Below, in pieces: positions 1-12,376 of a stretch of 64,000 nucleotides of DNA. Positions within the stretch are counted from its first letter, which is position 1. Every line of letters begins with the position of its first letter. The notes under the pieces are model-generated. The model searched no databases and was not told where the DNA came from. It worked only from the letters and a program-made list of their open reading frames with translations. The position numbers and the translations under genes are program-made. The stretch is taken from positions 124,001 through 188,000 of the forward strand of contig JAEPRB010000029.1 of NCBI GenBank assembly GCA_016758965.1, in the 5' to 3' direction. The stretch comes from Circinella minor. Taxonomy: Eukaryota; Mucoromycota; Mucoromycetes; Mucorales; Lichtheimiaceae.

Positions 1-775
1 TTTGATCCTCAAGTTCTCGATTTGTTTTTTCCTGATAGAAAGAGTGGACAAATGTATATATAAGTATATATAAATGATTATAGATTCAAAACAAATGAAA
101 TGGATCTACCATATTTTTTAACTTACTAACTGTGTTTGTAATCCATCTCGAGTTCCTTCCAATTTACGTATCCTTTCATTCATTTCTTCAATTGTTTGTG
201 TAAGTCGCTAAATATAATTTCATATTAAAATTTTGTCGTTATTAAAAAAAAAATTGTAAAGATCTCGTTCTTTTTAGATCTAACCTTTTTGTCGCTTAAT
301 ATGACTTCAAAGCAGCTAACAATTTTACATGCGTCTTGTTCATTATTGTTTTTAAATTGTAGTGGTACAGGGTATCCTTCAGCAGTAAGTAACATGTTGA
401 TATAGTTTGCTGCTGAATCGAAATTGGTAGATCGACAGAATCTATACACGTTTTATTCGTCAATAGATGAGCATTCGTTTTCTTTTCAAATTGTCAATTG
501 AATCAATATAAGGACGAAAGTTGTTTATATTCATAATACGTGTTTATTACTCTTTTTCATTATTTTGTTCGTTGGTGTTGATCGTATTATTATTATTATT
601 ATTATTATCATTATTTATATCGTTGTAATTGTTGTTGCTAAGATCAAGATCAGCAGATAAAGGTGGTTCTAACCCTCTTTAAGTTTTATTTAGTATATAT
701 GAATATTATATTTTTAACCTTTTTTTTTATCTCAAATGAATTTTCTTACCCTAACTCAAAGACAAGCTCATCCAT
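1..775 (-). CDS. ADIP/SSX2IP (Msd1-like) coiled-coil protein, 5' part
   Basis: The gene runs leftward and leaves the window at base 1. A phase-consistent model has exons 775-750, 676-551, 441-285, 207-127 and 31-1. It starts MDELVFELGG, passes an Asn-rich linker, then a conserved block FCRSTNFDSAANYINMLL followed by DACKIVSCFEVIL, and then a charged heptad-like stretch (LTQTIEEMNERIRKLEG) typical of a coiled coil. This order matches the N-terminus of afadin- and alpha-actinin-binding proteins (ADIP family, human SSX2IP, fission yeast Msd1). In those organisms they act at centrosomes or spindle poles and anchor microtubule minus ends. That role is inferred here from the family. The start was chosen because it gives the only open chain: stops appear between 449 and 551 unless the GTAATA donor after 551 is used. 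The C-terminal half is outside the window. It is interesting beside the gamma-tubulin complex gene at 33-35 kb, but the distance argues against linkage. Confidence 0.7.
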
Positions 776-2223
776 GTATATTATTAAATAAGTAAAGAAA
801 CAAGTATTAAATAAATTCGTTAGTAAGAACACAATATCTTAAAATATATCGGAGTCAAAACATTTGCTGGAATCACGCGTCGTGCATTTTGTAGCATCAC
901 GCGCATTTGGAAAATGAAAGGGTCGAACAATAGGTTAACAATAAGTAAAATAACTCAAAATGTATTTTATCTTCTACACTATATATATATATATATATTG
1001 TATATTAGAGTGAGCTGATTATTAACTATATTATATAGAATAGTTAGATATATAAGAGATATCAGTAAATTTCTTTATGATTTTTATGTGGTTGCATAAA
1101 AAGTTAATTTAGGAATAGTGATACGCGACTTCAATGTCCTCTATTTAGTACATAATAGCAATGTTAATATTTAAAATATCCATTAATTATTCTTCTATAA
1201 AGCTTTTATTCTTTTAGGCCAACGATTAAACAACTGGTTAAATCTCAATTTCTATCTAGTAAAGTAACTTATATCTTTCTCGTAGCATAAATATCTTTTT
1301 TTTAGATATACTTAATCTAATTCAAATACAAACACATAATATATTATTTCGTCTTTAATTTATGTCTTTATTACAAAATATTTTCAAGTATACTTTGCAT
1401 GTTTCACTATTATATATTAAAATGTACACGGCATTACGTGCGTTTTATTTGTTCAATTTCGATTGATAATATAGTAAATTTCGTCGCATTGTTTACTTAC
1501 TATAATGATGCTTTATTATTGTTTGTATTTTTGAATAATTTTCTATTATTTCGGTCACCTATTTGAGCTCACAAATGTCTTATCGTAAATCCAGCATCAT
1601 CTATTCGTTGCTATGAGCACTAATTGAATATAATATGGATAACTATGGAGATTTACAGTTTGTCAAAGAACAGCAATATTCTTAAAACCTAGTATAAAAA
1701 GTCGTGAAAAAAATATTGCGAACACCTAATGCTAAATATTTTACTTATCCACTAACAGAGAAGAATGAAATTAACTTTTTTTTTATATATATGCTTCAAT
1801 ATTTTTTATATCAAATTGATTATAAATTGGATTGAATAAAGAGCAGGGTAAAATGATTATGAAAGAAAAAGAGAAAAAAAAAACAAAGGAAGAGGTATAA
1901 TATAAAGTATATATATGATACGGATTTTTGTTGTTATAGGTGTAAAAAAGAAAAAAAAAAGAAAAAAGAATAAATGCTGTTCATTAAAAAACATGATTGT
2001 TTGATGAAAGAAAAAGAAAAGATATATAAAAGTAGTACATGAAAAAAAAAAGAAAACAATGCTTAAAAAAGAGAGAAAAGAAAAAAGGTAGAAAAAAGAA
2101 AAGAAATGAAGATGGGGTTTACTTAAAAAAAGAATGAAAGCTAGAAGGGGAAAAAGTGAATAGAATGTTGAAGAATATGAAACGTTACGTAATCAAAGAA
2201 TGAATAAGAGTGAGAATTAATAT
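776..2223. other. intergenic region, purine-rich on the plus strand
   Basis: No supported gene. The right third (about 1840-2190) is almost entirely A and G on the plus strand, so it is a pyrimidine tract in the sense of the leftward genes. It sits just downstream of the PKA stop codon and may be its 3' untranslated region or terminator. An AT dinucleotide run lies at about 980-1000 and an AAT run near 590-610 (inside the ADIP gene). The region between 776 and 1840 shows only AT-rich sequence with no long open frame. Confidence 0.6.
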
Positions 2224-3355
2224 TTAAGAAAGAGATGATGTTGTTGAACAAAAGTCAACAAACAAGTTCTTATATGTATCTTCATCATCCGATGGATTTC
2301 GATCCGTTGTAATTGTATCAGGGTATTTTTCAAAGTTACCAGTATCACCTGGATGACGATATTTTGGTATAATAGGTGCCTATTATAACAATAAAAATAA
2401 ACATATAGGTCTCCACATGTTATTATGAATCATAATAACTCTTCATCTCTTGTTTTCATATGAAATTATTCCTTACCCGAACTGTTTTATCTAAAAGGCC
2501 AATCCAATCAACGCCTCTAAACCATTTATGCCGTTTGATATCCTCTGGACCACCCTATAATAATGTGAATGTTTTGAGTGGGTATTTAGCATGTGATTCT
2601 TTGTAGTTTATTGAATTTTCTGTGTGTATATGAATATATACTTAAAAAAAAAACTCCTGACCTTAAGATTTCCTAGTCGTTTTGTTCGATCTCCTACGAG
2701 TAAACGTTTCAAAAGATCTTTGGCTAAGGCGTCGAAATGACTTGGGAATTGTACACGACCAGCCAAGATCTTTTCATAAATGCCAAATGAATTATCATCA
2801 AAAAATGGTGGATAACTATTATAGCGATAGTTTAGTAGAAAGGAAAAAAAAAACAAGCAAGCAAACAAACAAAAAGTAAAGAAAGGAGGTAACTCATATA
2901 CAAATAGTAGCTTACTTACCCAGCCAACATTTCGAATATTAAAATACCCAACGCCCACCAATCAACAGCTTTTCCGTGTCCTTTACTTTGAATAATCTCA
3001 GGGGCAAGATATTCTGGAGTGCCACATAAAGTCCATGTTCGATCATCGATTTGCTTTGCAAAGCCGAAATCTGTTAATACGATATGACCATTATGATCCA
3101 ACAATAAATTCTCTGGTTTCAGATCACGATAAACGATATTTTTGGAATGTAAATATTCAATGGCGAGTACTATTTCTGATGCATAAAATCGTGTCATGTC
3201 ATTCGTAAATCGTCCTGCTCGTCTCAAATGTGAAAATAATTCACCACCGACAACATATTCTAATAACATGTATAAGTTAGTGTTATCTTGAAATGCACAG
3301 AAACTATATAACAGCAATAATATTGGCTGGTTAATAAATAAAAACATTTAATAGC

Positions 3356-3387
<32 letters not shown>

Positions 3388-4201
3388 CTTACAGATCGAC
3401 GACGAATGGGAATCGAACGGATGCCAAGATTTGTTTCTCCCACATTAAATGTTCAACCTGTAAAATATTAATAGTAATTTAGTTGCAAATTCAATATTAA
3501 CAAAGAGAAATATTTTTTATATATTACCTGTTTAAGTCTCACAACTTCGGATTTTTTTAAAACTTTCATTGCATAGTATTTACTGGTGGTTCGAAACCTT
3601 GTTAAGTACACTCGTCCAAAAGTACCTGTACCTATATGTTTATAATATGAGTTGTCAGATGCCTTTTTATTTTCAACCCAACAAAGGTTATTTTCTTTTC
3701 CTTTTTATCTAAAAAAATCCCCCCCAACCCTTTCTTTATGCAAAATAAAAATAATGATAATCTATTTTTACCTAAAGTATCTAATAATTCAAAGTCTTTT
3801 AATCCAAAAGAAGGATTGACAACATATACTGGTGAACGTGTATGATAATATTGTAATCGTTTAGCTTGTTGTTGTTGATATAATGATGGTTGCGCAGAAA
3901 CAGCAGAAGGAGGAGGGGTATTTAATGGATGATTGGCTGGCAACGCCCTTTTATTATTAGTACTTGTTCCTGTACCAGTTGTTGCTGGACTATTATTATT
4001 TGATGATCGTAATGATTGTTGTTGGTATGTACGTAGATTGGACAAATAAACGGTATGATTGTTTCCAAGTAATAGAGATGCGTTATTTGATTTACCATCA
4101 AGCATGGTAGTAGTTAAAGTATTGGCTGTTGTCGTTGTCGTTATATCTTTACTATTATTATTATTATTAAGTTGTTTTTTTCTGGCAAAGGAGGAATCCA
4201 T
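2224..4201 (-). CDS. cAMP-dependent protein kinase catalytic subunit (PKA-C)
   Basis: An AGC-family Ser/Thr kinase and the effector of cAMP signalling. Exons 4201-3772, 3631-3528, 3457-3393, 3303-2920, 2815-2662, 2554-2477 and 2379-2224 join in phase to a 456-residue protein. Residues 1-142 are a low-complexity Asn/Thr/Gln leader, longer than in animal PKA and common in fungi. The kinase core has the glycine loop GTGTFGRV (144-151), the ATP lysine K166, helix-C E185, YRDLKPEN with catalytic D260, DFG at 278, the activation-loop Thr at about 291 in [14 protein letters not shown], and a short C-tail with FVDF (445-448), the hydrophobic motif that docks on the small lobe. PKA usually ends at that Phe; here eight residues (CSTTSSLS) follow. 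All catalytic residues are present, so activity is expected. Regulation by a regulatory subunit is known for the family; none is encoded nearby. Confidence 0.96.
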
Positions 4202-4323
4202 CTACCAGATGCTTTTTAAAAAAAATAGGAGAAGGCGAAGATGGCACTCTTGAAAAAAAAAAGTGAGAAAAGAAAAAAAGAAAAGAGTTGGGAGGCGCAA
4301 CAGGCCACCACAGGTTTTTTTTT

Positions 4324-4361
<38 letters not shown>

Positions 4362-5773
4362 ATATATGGGGGGTGGAAGAGCGGGTGAGTGTGGGTTATG
4401 TTTGGAGGTGCTTTACAAATCTGGTAACTCATCATTCATACGCCTATAAAAGTCATATTATAAAAGAAAAATACTCTTCTCCATGTGGTGTTCAAAGTAC
4501 GATTTATCCCGAAAAAAACTCATAATCAATTCGCAAATGTTGATCTTTTCACTCATCATATTAATAGTGAACCCATAAAATAGTTTATTGTTCTATCTTT
4601 TTCTATTTTTTTTTCTTTTTATATACACTTCAACGACGACAATTGCAGGAATAATCTGACTTTAGGTTCTCGTGAAATGCATAATAATTTGTTTAAATCG
4701 CATAAACACCGCAACACTACCCGTCAATAACGAAGAAAAGATAGAAAAATAAGACACGTATTCATTTTCGGGGGAGAAAGAATGTACTTGGGAAAGGGGA
4801 TAAAAAACATACAATAATAAATAAAAAAGGGGGGCATTGACCACCTGCAGCATCATCATAACACTTACACTTTGAAAGAAAAAAACCGGGTCGGCTCTTC
4901 TTGTTCCGAACTCATAAAAAATATAATGTCGTACCATGTGCATCATCGTTATTTTTCTCTTTCAGCTCAACTCTGGAATTTATACTTTACGTAGTTATAA
5001 CCCCATTTGGTATCTTAAAGCGTGTCTTTCATTTTCTTTCCTTGTTTTGGTTTGCTGTCAAATAAAAATCTAATAATATACAAAACACGTATGATGTAAT
5101 GAACAATATTCATGAAAAGTAGCTATGTATGATGAAATACGTAGTTCATTAAAGAAGCACTTTTCTTTGTGAGATAAAGATTATCTTTTTGTCATCATCA
5201 CAAATATTAAACTAACTTTCCCACAATGATAAACCATGATATCTGCATAACCCTGTGAATATCTCATCATAAAAATCCTATTATACATATTACGTAATAT
5301 GTGATTATCCAATACCCATAGCAAATCAAAGTAAAAATAAAATGGCTGTCATAACAACCATCCATGGTAACCAGTATCAAAAAGTCAGTGTTTATACATA
5401 AATCCTATGGTTCTATTGAGTCACTATAATACTTTTTGGGCCCGCGTAGCACAAAGTTCTTCGAAGCACCTTTTTCAGTCAACAATACATAAATTGATAT
5501 CCTCACAATAACTTCTCTGTGTCTTCCACTACTATCATAAAAAAAATTCTTATTCACTTTTTTGCATCCATCATTGATAAACATTTCATTCATAATATGC
5601 TTCTTCTTGTGACCATCGTCAAGTGTATTATATGTATGTATAAATTTATACGCAAATAGGGAATGCGGTGATTATAGTAAATAGTGATACAAAATCAATA
5701 AAAAAAACAGATGCAAATGTAAAAAGGAAAGGAAAAAAATAAAGAATGATGCTGATGTTGGTAATAAATGAAT
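4202..5773. other. intergenic region upstream of PKA, low-complexity
   Basis: This 1.6 kb separates the PKA start from the 3' end of CGR1 and presumably contains the PKA promoter. A purine-rich stretch (4240-4290) and a long T tract follow the PKA start directly. Several open frames here (for example 4662-4946 minus and 5405-5593 minus) have no recognisable domain, biased composition and no splice partners, so I did not annotate them. I see no RNA gene. Confidence 0.6.
4315..4360. repeat. poly(T) tract, 46 nt with one C
   Basis: T runs from 4315 to 4360, broken only by C at 4325. It lies about 115-160 bp upstream of the PKA start codon, so in the sense of the PKA gene it is a poly(dA) tract in the promoter or 5' leader. 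Poly(dA:dT) tracts are known to exclude nucleosomes in fungal promoters; that function here is inference. Confidence 0.9.
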
Positions 5774-6444
5774 TTAAACTCTTGCTTTCTTTCGTGCTTC
5801 CCGCTTTCGAAGACGTTGTAAACGCTTTGCTGACATCTATTATATATATGATTGTCAGTCAACAAACTAATCCCATTTCCCTCGACTATTTCTAATTTTT
5901 TAAAATTGATAGTAGAAAAAAACCAACAAACCTTTGCAGCCAAAGCTTCCATGCGTTCTTTTTCTTCTTGAATCTTTTTTCGTTCCAATGTAATTTCTCG
6001 CTTTCTCTGTAATTTTTTTAAATATATAAAATAAAATTAGAACATATATATATCTATAACTATCTCTTTTTCTCCTCTCAAAATTGATAATAACATACAT
6101 CCTTTGCAGCTTGTTTCTCGTCCTTCAATTGTTTTTCAAGAGCTTTAACTTGGTTGATTTTTGTTCGTTCTTCTGATCGCTTTGCCCATGAATTTCGAAG
6201 TGTTTTTGATTTTTGTGTTCGACCTGTTGCTGTCTTTTGAAGTTTCCATGATTTTCCTGTATATATATAAAAAAAAGATTTTTTTTTCAATGATCAACAA
6301 AATCTCCCTTAGTGCCTTTTGTTTTCCAACAAATAGAAAAAAAAATATGAACATACCAGATACTCGTCGATTGATTTTTTCAACTTCACCACCAACAGCG
6401 ATTTTAGGTTCTACTTTAGCAGTACTAGGTAATGAATGTTCCAT
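5774..6444 (-). CDS. CGR1: rRNA-processing protein Cgr1
   Basis: A small, very basic protein of 127 residues from exons 6444-6357, 6256-6099, 6006-5932 and 5836-5774, all in phase. The order of motifs is that of the Cgr1 family (coiled-coil growth-regulated protein): an N-terminal variable part, the core KSWKLQK followed by KTLRNSWAKRSEER, then a long charged helix with KALEKQLKDEKQ and RKREITLERKKIQEE, ending in a Lys/Arg-rich tail (MSAKRLQRLRKREARKKA). Family members act in the nucleolus in pre-60S assembly and processing of 27S pre-rRNA. Length fits the family (about 110-130 residues). It is transcribed divergently from ADA3 across 239 bp. Confidence 0.93.
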
Positions 6445-6683
6445 TTTTTCTTACTGTATTATTAATGTTAATTATGTATAAGAAATAAAGAAGAAAAATT
6501 CCCCCCAAAAAACCTTTGTGGCTTCTATAAACCTCGATGCATCATTTTTGTTTCGTATCCCGATATTAGTCTCAATCTCTCTCTGTGTGTGCTTTTCGCT
6601 GGTTCCTGAAAGCCTTATTATAATACTTTCTATAGCTTCTTTTTTTTTATACATATATTTTTTTTCTTTCAAATGGCCCAATT
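6445..6683. promoter_or_regulatory. bidirectional promoter CGR1 / ADA3
   Basis: Only 239 bp separate the two divergent start codons, so both promoters must lie here. The plus strand carries a CT-rich tract (about 6570-6670, with two T8-T9 runs) just before the ADA3 start, a pattern common before fungal start codons. No certain TATA box or factor site was recognised. Confidence 0.65.
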
Positions 6684-9185
6684 ATGAGCAGCACAGAACG
6701 AAGATATAGACCACCAACTCACGTGTCAATGACATTACCACAATATCAAAAGTTCATTAATCCTCCCAATCTGACTTCTTCACCGTTACGAGATATTCCA
6801 GAACCTCATGATCTCTTCAATATTAAAGAAGACTTGGAAAATATGGTAAACGAACCTGAAACCCGTGCTCAACGTCTACAACGAGATCTCGCTCATTTAC
6901 TAGAAAATGTGAAAGTTCATGAGAAAGGTAAAAATAACATTTTCTTTTTTTAATAGTAGCTTAATACAAATGTATATTATCATGGAAAGAAAAAAAAAAC
7001 TATATAATAATAAACTTCATTTCAATACCATATAGAACAACCACCAAAACGTGCCATGACAGGAGGTAAAAATATGAATGTTGTCATGGAAAGAATGCGA
7101 AAACAAGAACGAGCATTAGCAGGTAAAATATACAATATTTAGCTTGCAAAAAAAAAAAAAAGAGAAAACAATAAATTACTGTTATTAAAGCATGAAAATT
7201 CCCTTTCTTTTAGATGAAGCACAAGAAAATGGTTTTAGACAAAATGCATCGAGACTTTCTAAAAGTCAATTAGAACGTCATGCGTAATATATCTTTATTT
7301 TATATATATATATATATATATACTACTATGGATTATGCGAATGTTAGATCAATAAATAACTTAAACTAATGATAATATGTATAGTGCATTGGAAGCATTA
7401 AGGAAACGACGGAGACGAGATGATACAGACGATGAGCAAGGTAAACATAAAAAAAAAAGAACAAATCATCCTTATTGAGGAAAGACACTATACATACTTA
7501 TTAAATCAATTGATTATATTTAGCTCCTAGTGATTTTAAGCCTAAAAGCAGTTCTCCATCAATCGATGTAAATGCCAAATTATCTAATTATCAACAGGTA
7601 ACGCACTTTATATATATATATATATATATATTATCTATACTTCCTGAGTAAAAAGCAAAATCACTTATATTATAATGGAACAAAAGGAAATTCGAAAGAA
7701 AAAGAGCTCTGGTGATACTGTACAAAATGGAAAGAGGCGGCAACATTATCATAATAATAATCAACATACCAATGATCATCACCACCATCATACCAAAAAA
7801 CAAAAGAATGGAACGACAGTAGATGATGATTTGGATCTTGTTCGAGTCAAACCTAATAATCAGGTTCCTATTGCCAATTTTTGGACTGCAATGGAACCGT
7901 ATTTTCGACCTATAACTGAAGACGATAGAAAATATCTTATGGAAAAAGTATATATTCATAATAGGTTCTTTTGATTTATGTATAAACATTTTACTAAACT
8001 TTATATATGTATTTATAGAGCACTCCAATACAAGAAGAAAGTGCTGCACTACTCGAAATACCTCCATTAGGTCAGTTTTATCTTGATAAATGGGAAGAAG
8101 AGGAACAGATAATGCTTGTTGAAGATACTTCGTTATCTACATCATCTCCGCCACCACTATCTTCTTCTTCTTCTTCAACTCGCCGATCTCGATACCCAAG
8201 TACTTCTTCTTCCAGTGGCACTATTCCAGCAATTGCTACGGCAACAACAATGGAAGAAATCAATGCTAATAACAATACTGTAACAACGTCAAAATCAGCA
8301 TTACATGATACGGCTGGAAACACGTTGCTAGGACGACTAATGAGCAGTTTGATTTTGGAACCTATGGATATTGATACTTATTCAGAAGATGAAGAAGATG
8401 ATTATGATTCTCAAACAGATCAATCAAATACAGACGATGACGAAGAAATAGACGACAAAGTTATTACAGAAGTGGAATGTGTGAATACGGATCTACCAAT
8501 GCATGAAGATGATGATGAAATAGTTGGAATGGAAGAAAGGCTTAAGCGTGAATTACAATATGTGGGATTATTAAGTGAAGGTGGGCTAGGTGACGATGAT
8601 GAAGAAGAAGAAGTATGTATATATAGATGACTTTGTATTTTTTTTTTTTTTGTGGGTCTGTTCTTTTTTTTTTTGATCCAAAGATCTCATATGTATTTTT
8701 ATTTATAGACCGATTGGCATGCCCGAGAAGATGATGAGATATCGGCACAATTACGGAGGTTAGGGAAAGAACTTCAAGAGCAAATCAAGGTGAATGAATT
8801 TCGAAAAGAACGGCTGTTGCAAGTTGTAGATACCCAATTACAATATGATCAATACCGCCAAGTACTTGATGTATTAGACGTACAAGTTGAACAAAGCTAC
8901 TTAAAACGTTTTGTAAGTTTTTTTTTTCTATTAAGATGATATGGAAATACAGAAAATAATAAGGAGACTTGGCTCAATAACACTCATATATCTTCATTCC
9001 AGCGGGTACAAAAAGCGAAAAAACGCAAATCTGGATCCTCATCTAAAACAGCATTATCTGAACATACATTGGCAGCCATGGAAAAACGGAACATGTGTAT
9101 TAATGAACTGGGTGCTATTTTTAAAGAAAAAAATTGTGTCTTACCTACAAAGTCCATTTACGATGAAGATGTATTAACTGTGTAA
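6684..9185 (+). CDS. ADA3: SAGA/ADA transcriptional adaptor Ada3 (Ngg1)
   Basis: Nine exons join in phase to about 590 residues: 6684-6927, 7036-7122, 7214-7283, 7385-7440, 7524-7597, 7687-7947, 8019-8612, 8709-8912 and 9003-9185. The family's C-terminal domain is clear: VPIANFWTAMEPYFRPIT, then the long acidic insert, HDTAGNTLLGRLMSSLI, ELQYVGLLSEGGL, and a helical end with RRLGKELQEQI, LDVLDVQVEQSYLKRF and ALSEHTLAAMEKRN. Ada3 links Gcn5 and Ada2 in the SAGA and ADA histone acetyltransferase complexes and stimulates nucleosomal H3 acetylation; it acts in the nucleus. The N-terminal MSSTERRYRPP and the charged low-complexity middle are weakly conserved, as usual. The acceptor before 7687 is the least certain; it was chosen because earlier AGs give stops. 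Confidence 0.92.
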
Positions 9186-10186
9186 ATAGTAGTAACAATA
9201 AAATGTATTCTTCCCTTTTCCTTGTTTGTTGTACGTTGAATTCTCATTATTATCGAGAATATATTAACAAATGTTACATTATATTCAATAATTTATGGAT
9301 AGAATAATAATATTAATTACTTAAATGGAATAAAGCCAAAAGACGCGCTTTTCTCGACATCAATGCACTTTTCAGCTTTTTATCTTGCACACCCCATGGT
9401 TCAGTACGGGTAATTTTATTATGTTTTTTTTACAGTAGTGTAAATTGAAACACAAAACTAAACTCGTATGATTTATATATTTATTACACATAAACAGCAA
9501 TACGTTTATGTTTTTTTTTATTATGTAACCTTTGTGTACGCCTTTGAATATAAGAAAAAAAAATTGAATCCACGATAACGTATACAACAACAACAGAAAA
9601 TTTAACTATAAAAAGATATTTTTTTCCAAAATGGTGAAATATGTACGGTACAATAATTAGGTCTGATGATCATCCATTATGATTTACTATCATTGGGATT
9701 GTTTCACAAAGGTGCCGTACAATATAAAGCACCTTATATCATTTTCAATGCGCCTTATGTTTCTTTCTCTTCTATATTGGTGAATTCTTATAGATGTTTG
9801 TATGTCGTTTTGCATAATTTATCGAGTTTAACTCTCTTCAAGTAATAATATTGATTTTTTTTTCACTTTGATTTGTTTAAGTTATATATCAACCCATTGA
9901 AAATATGTAGAAGTGTTTTTCTCAGCTGCGGTAATTTACTTGTTTGTTTATTAAAAAATCTGGTGTACTACGTGATGAGGCTAAGCAGCCCCCCTTCTAA
10001 ATTTAAAGTTCCCATTATCATTATACAGTTATTTATTGCAAGAGCAGTGGCTTTCCCGTATGAGTCAAAATTTTGAAACGGCGGAAATGTAATTAAAAGT
10101 TGTATAAATATGCCAATTCATCGTAACTTTTTATACAAAAAAGCTATTTAGGTATACCTTTTTCTTTTCATAACATAAATAATAAA
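9186..10186. other. intergenic region
   Basis: No supported gene. AT-rich sequence with short T or A runs. Small open frames at 9372-9593 (minus) and 9873-10076 (plus) lack any domain or conserved-looking composition. The last 150 bp presumably hold the promoter of the monooxygenase gene. Confidence 0.6.
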
Positions 10187-11594
10187 ATGCCATCTGACAA
10201 AAAAGAGAACGTTATTATTATTGGAGCTGGTTTAGCGGGTCTTGCCCTCGCAAATGTATTAAAGCATCAAGGTGTCTCGTACAAGATATTTGAACGCGAT
10301 GCCTCACCTGAAGATCGAACTCAAGGATGGTCTCTCAGTATGCATTTCTGTCTTTTAACTTTAAAGACTTTGATGGATCCTGCAAAGTATGCCACGTTGG
10401 GTGATAAATCGGCTGTTGATCCAGAAAATCCGCGCAAAGGTGATTTTTGTCTAGCCAATGGTAATACTGGCGAGCCTCTTGTTACAGTCGGCTCTGATAC
10501 CTATGACAGCAACGTTGATGTATTTCGTGTCAACCGTAAACGATTTCGTTCTTGGCTGATGGAAGGAATTGATGTTACTTGGAATAAACGTATTGACCAT
10601 TATACTATAAATGATGATGGTAATGGTGTACAAGTGACGTTCACAGATGGTACTGTAGAGGAGGGTAGCGTTATCGTTGGTGCAGACGGTGTTAATTCAC
10701 AAGTATGTCGTCAATTGATTGGGGAGGACGAATTTAAAACAACCACTGTACCCAATCCTTTGCGGATTCTTGCAGCTAGTTACTGGATTGACTCTGAACT
10801 ACGTCAAGAAATCAAAGAAAACTATTCATCTGCACATATGATGGCCCCATCAAGTATCAGCGAAGAGGCCGATCATTCAACGTGTCTTTTTGTATCATTG
10901 GTAGATGTGGATAAGTCGAAAGAGAAACCATATGAAATGCTGTGGAGTGTCTCATGTTTGGATAAGGAAGAGCCACATCACGAGACGAATCAGGAGCGCC
11001 TTAATCAAGCCAAGAATTGGTTGAAAAAGTCAGGCTGTTCGGGGTTGTTGAATCGGCTTGTTACCGGAACTCCAGATGATACAGAAGTGGTAACGTTGAA
11101 AATTCGAGAACGCTCCCCTCATTCAATATTGGATACTTTTCATGGTCCGGTTGTACTCATAGGTGATGCATTACACTCAATGACACAATTTCGTGGAGAA
11201 GGTAAATAGCTATATATACATAATGTGTAAAAGTTTAATTCTGAGAAAGCAAATAGTTTATAAAAAAGAAAGATCAATCTACTTTAACTTCTAATAATAA
11301 TTTTATGTAGGAGGGAATCATGCAATTCTAGATGCATGCTTGTTGGGTAAAGAGTTAGCAAGCTTACATAAACAAGAAAAAGGACTCAAAGAAGCTATAA
11401 ATACTTATTACAGTGAAGCCCTTCCACGAGGTCGAAAGGCGGTTGCTGAGTCACATGAAGCATTAAATATTGTTCATGGAACTCGTGCCCAAGTTTTTGC
11501 TATGATCAATGGTATAGCCAAATCTGTTGAAAAGATGATTGAAAAAATGTCCCAAGAGGATTCTTCTTCTGCTGTAGAAACTAGCAAGCAATAA
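10187..11594 (+). CDS. FAD-dependent monooxygenase (PF01494-type)
   Basis: Two exons, 10187-11201 and 11311-11594, give 432 residues. The N-terminus holds the Rossmann dinucleotide motif IIIGAGLAGLALA (G13/G15/G18) and the FAD-ribose acid E36 in YKIFERD. The family's DG motif is GADGVNSQ (D167) and the third FAD motif is VVLIGDALHSMTQFRGEGG (D327), split by the intron. These three motifs define class A flavoprotein hydroxylases (salicylate/PHBH type), which use NAD(P)H and O2 to hydroxylate small aromatic or terpenoid compounds, usually in the cytosol. There is no signal peptide or membrane anchor. The substrate cannot be read from sequence, and no biosynthetic genes surround it, so it is not evidently part of a secondary-metabolite cluster. 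Coding sequence is less AT-rich than its flanks. Confidence 0.92.

Positions 11595-12376
<782 letters not shown>

Noticed and set aside
441..551. Apparent stops breaking the ADIP-like gene
   Set aside because: A GTAATA donor just after 551 and a TATAG acceptor before 441 remove all stops and keep the phase, so the gene is not a pseudogene in this part.
4662..4946. 94-codon open frame upstream of PKA
   Set aside because: No domain, biased hydrophobic composition and no conserved neighbours; likely chance.
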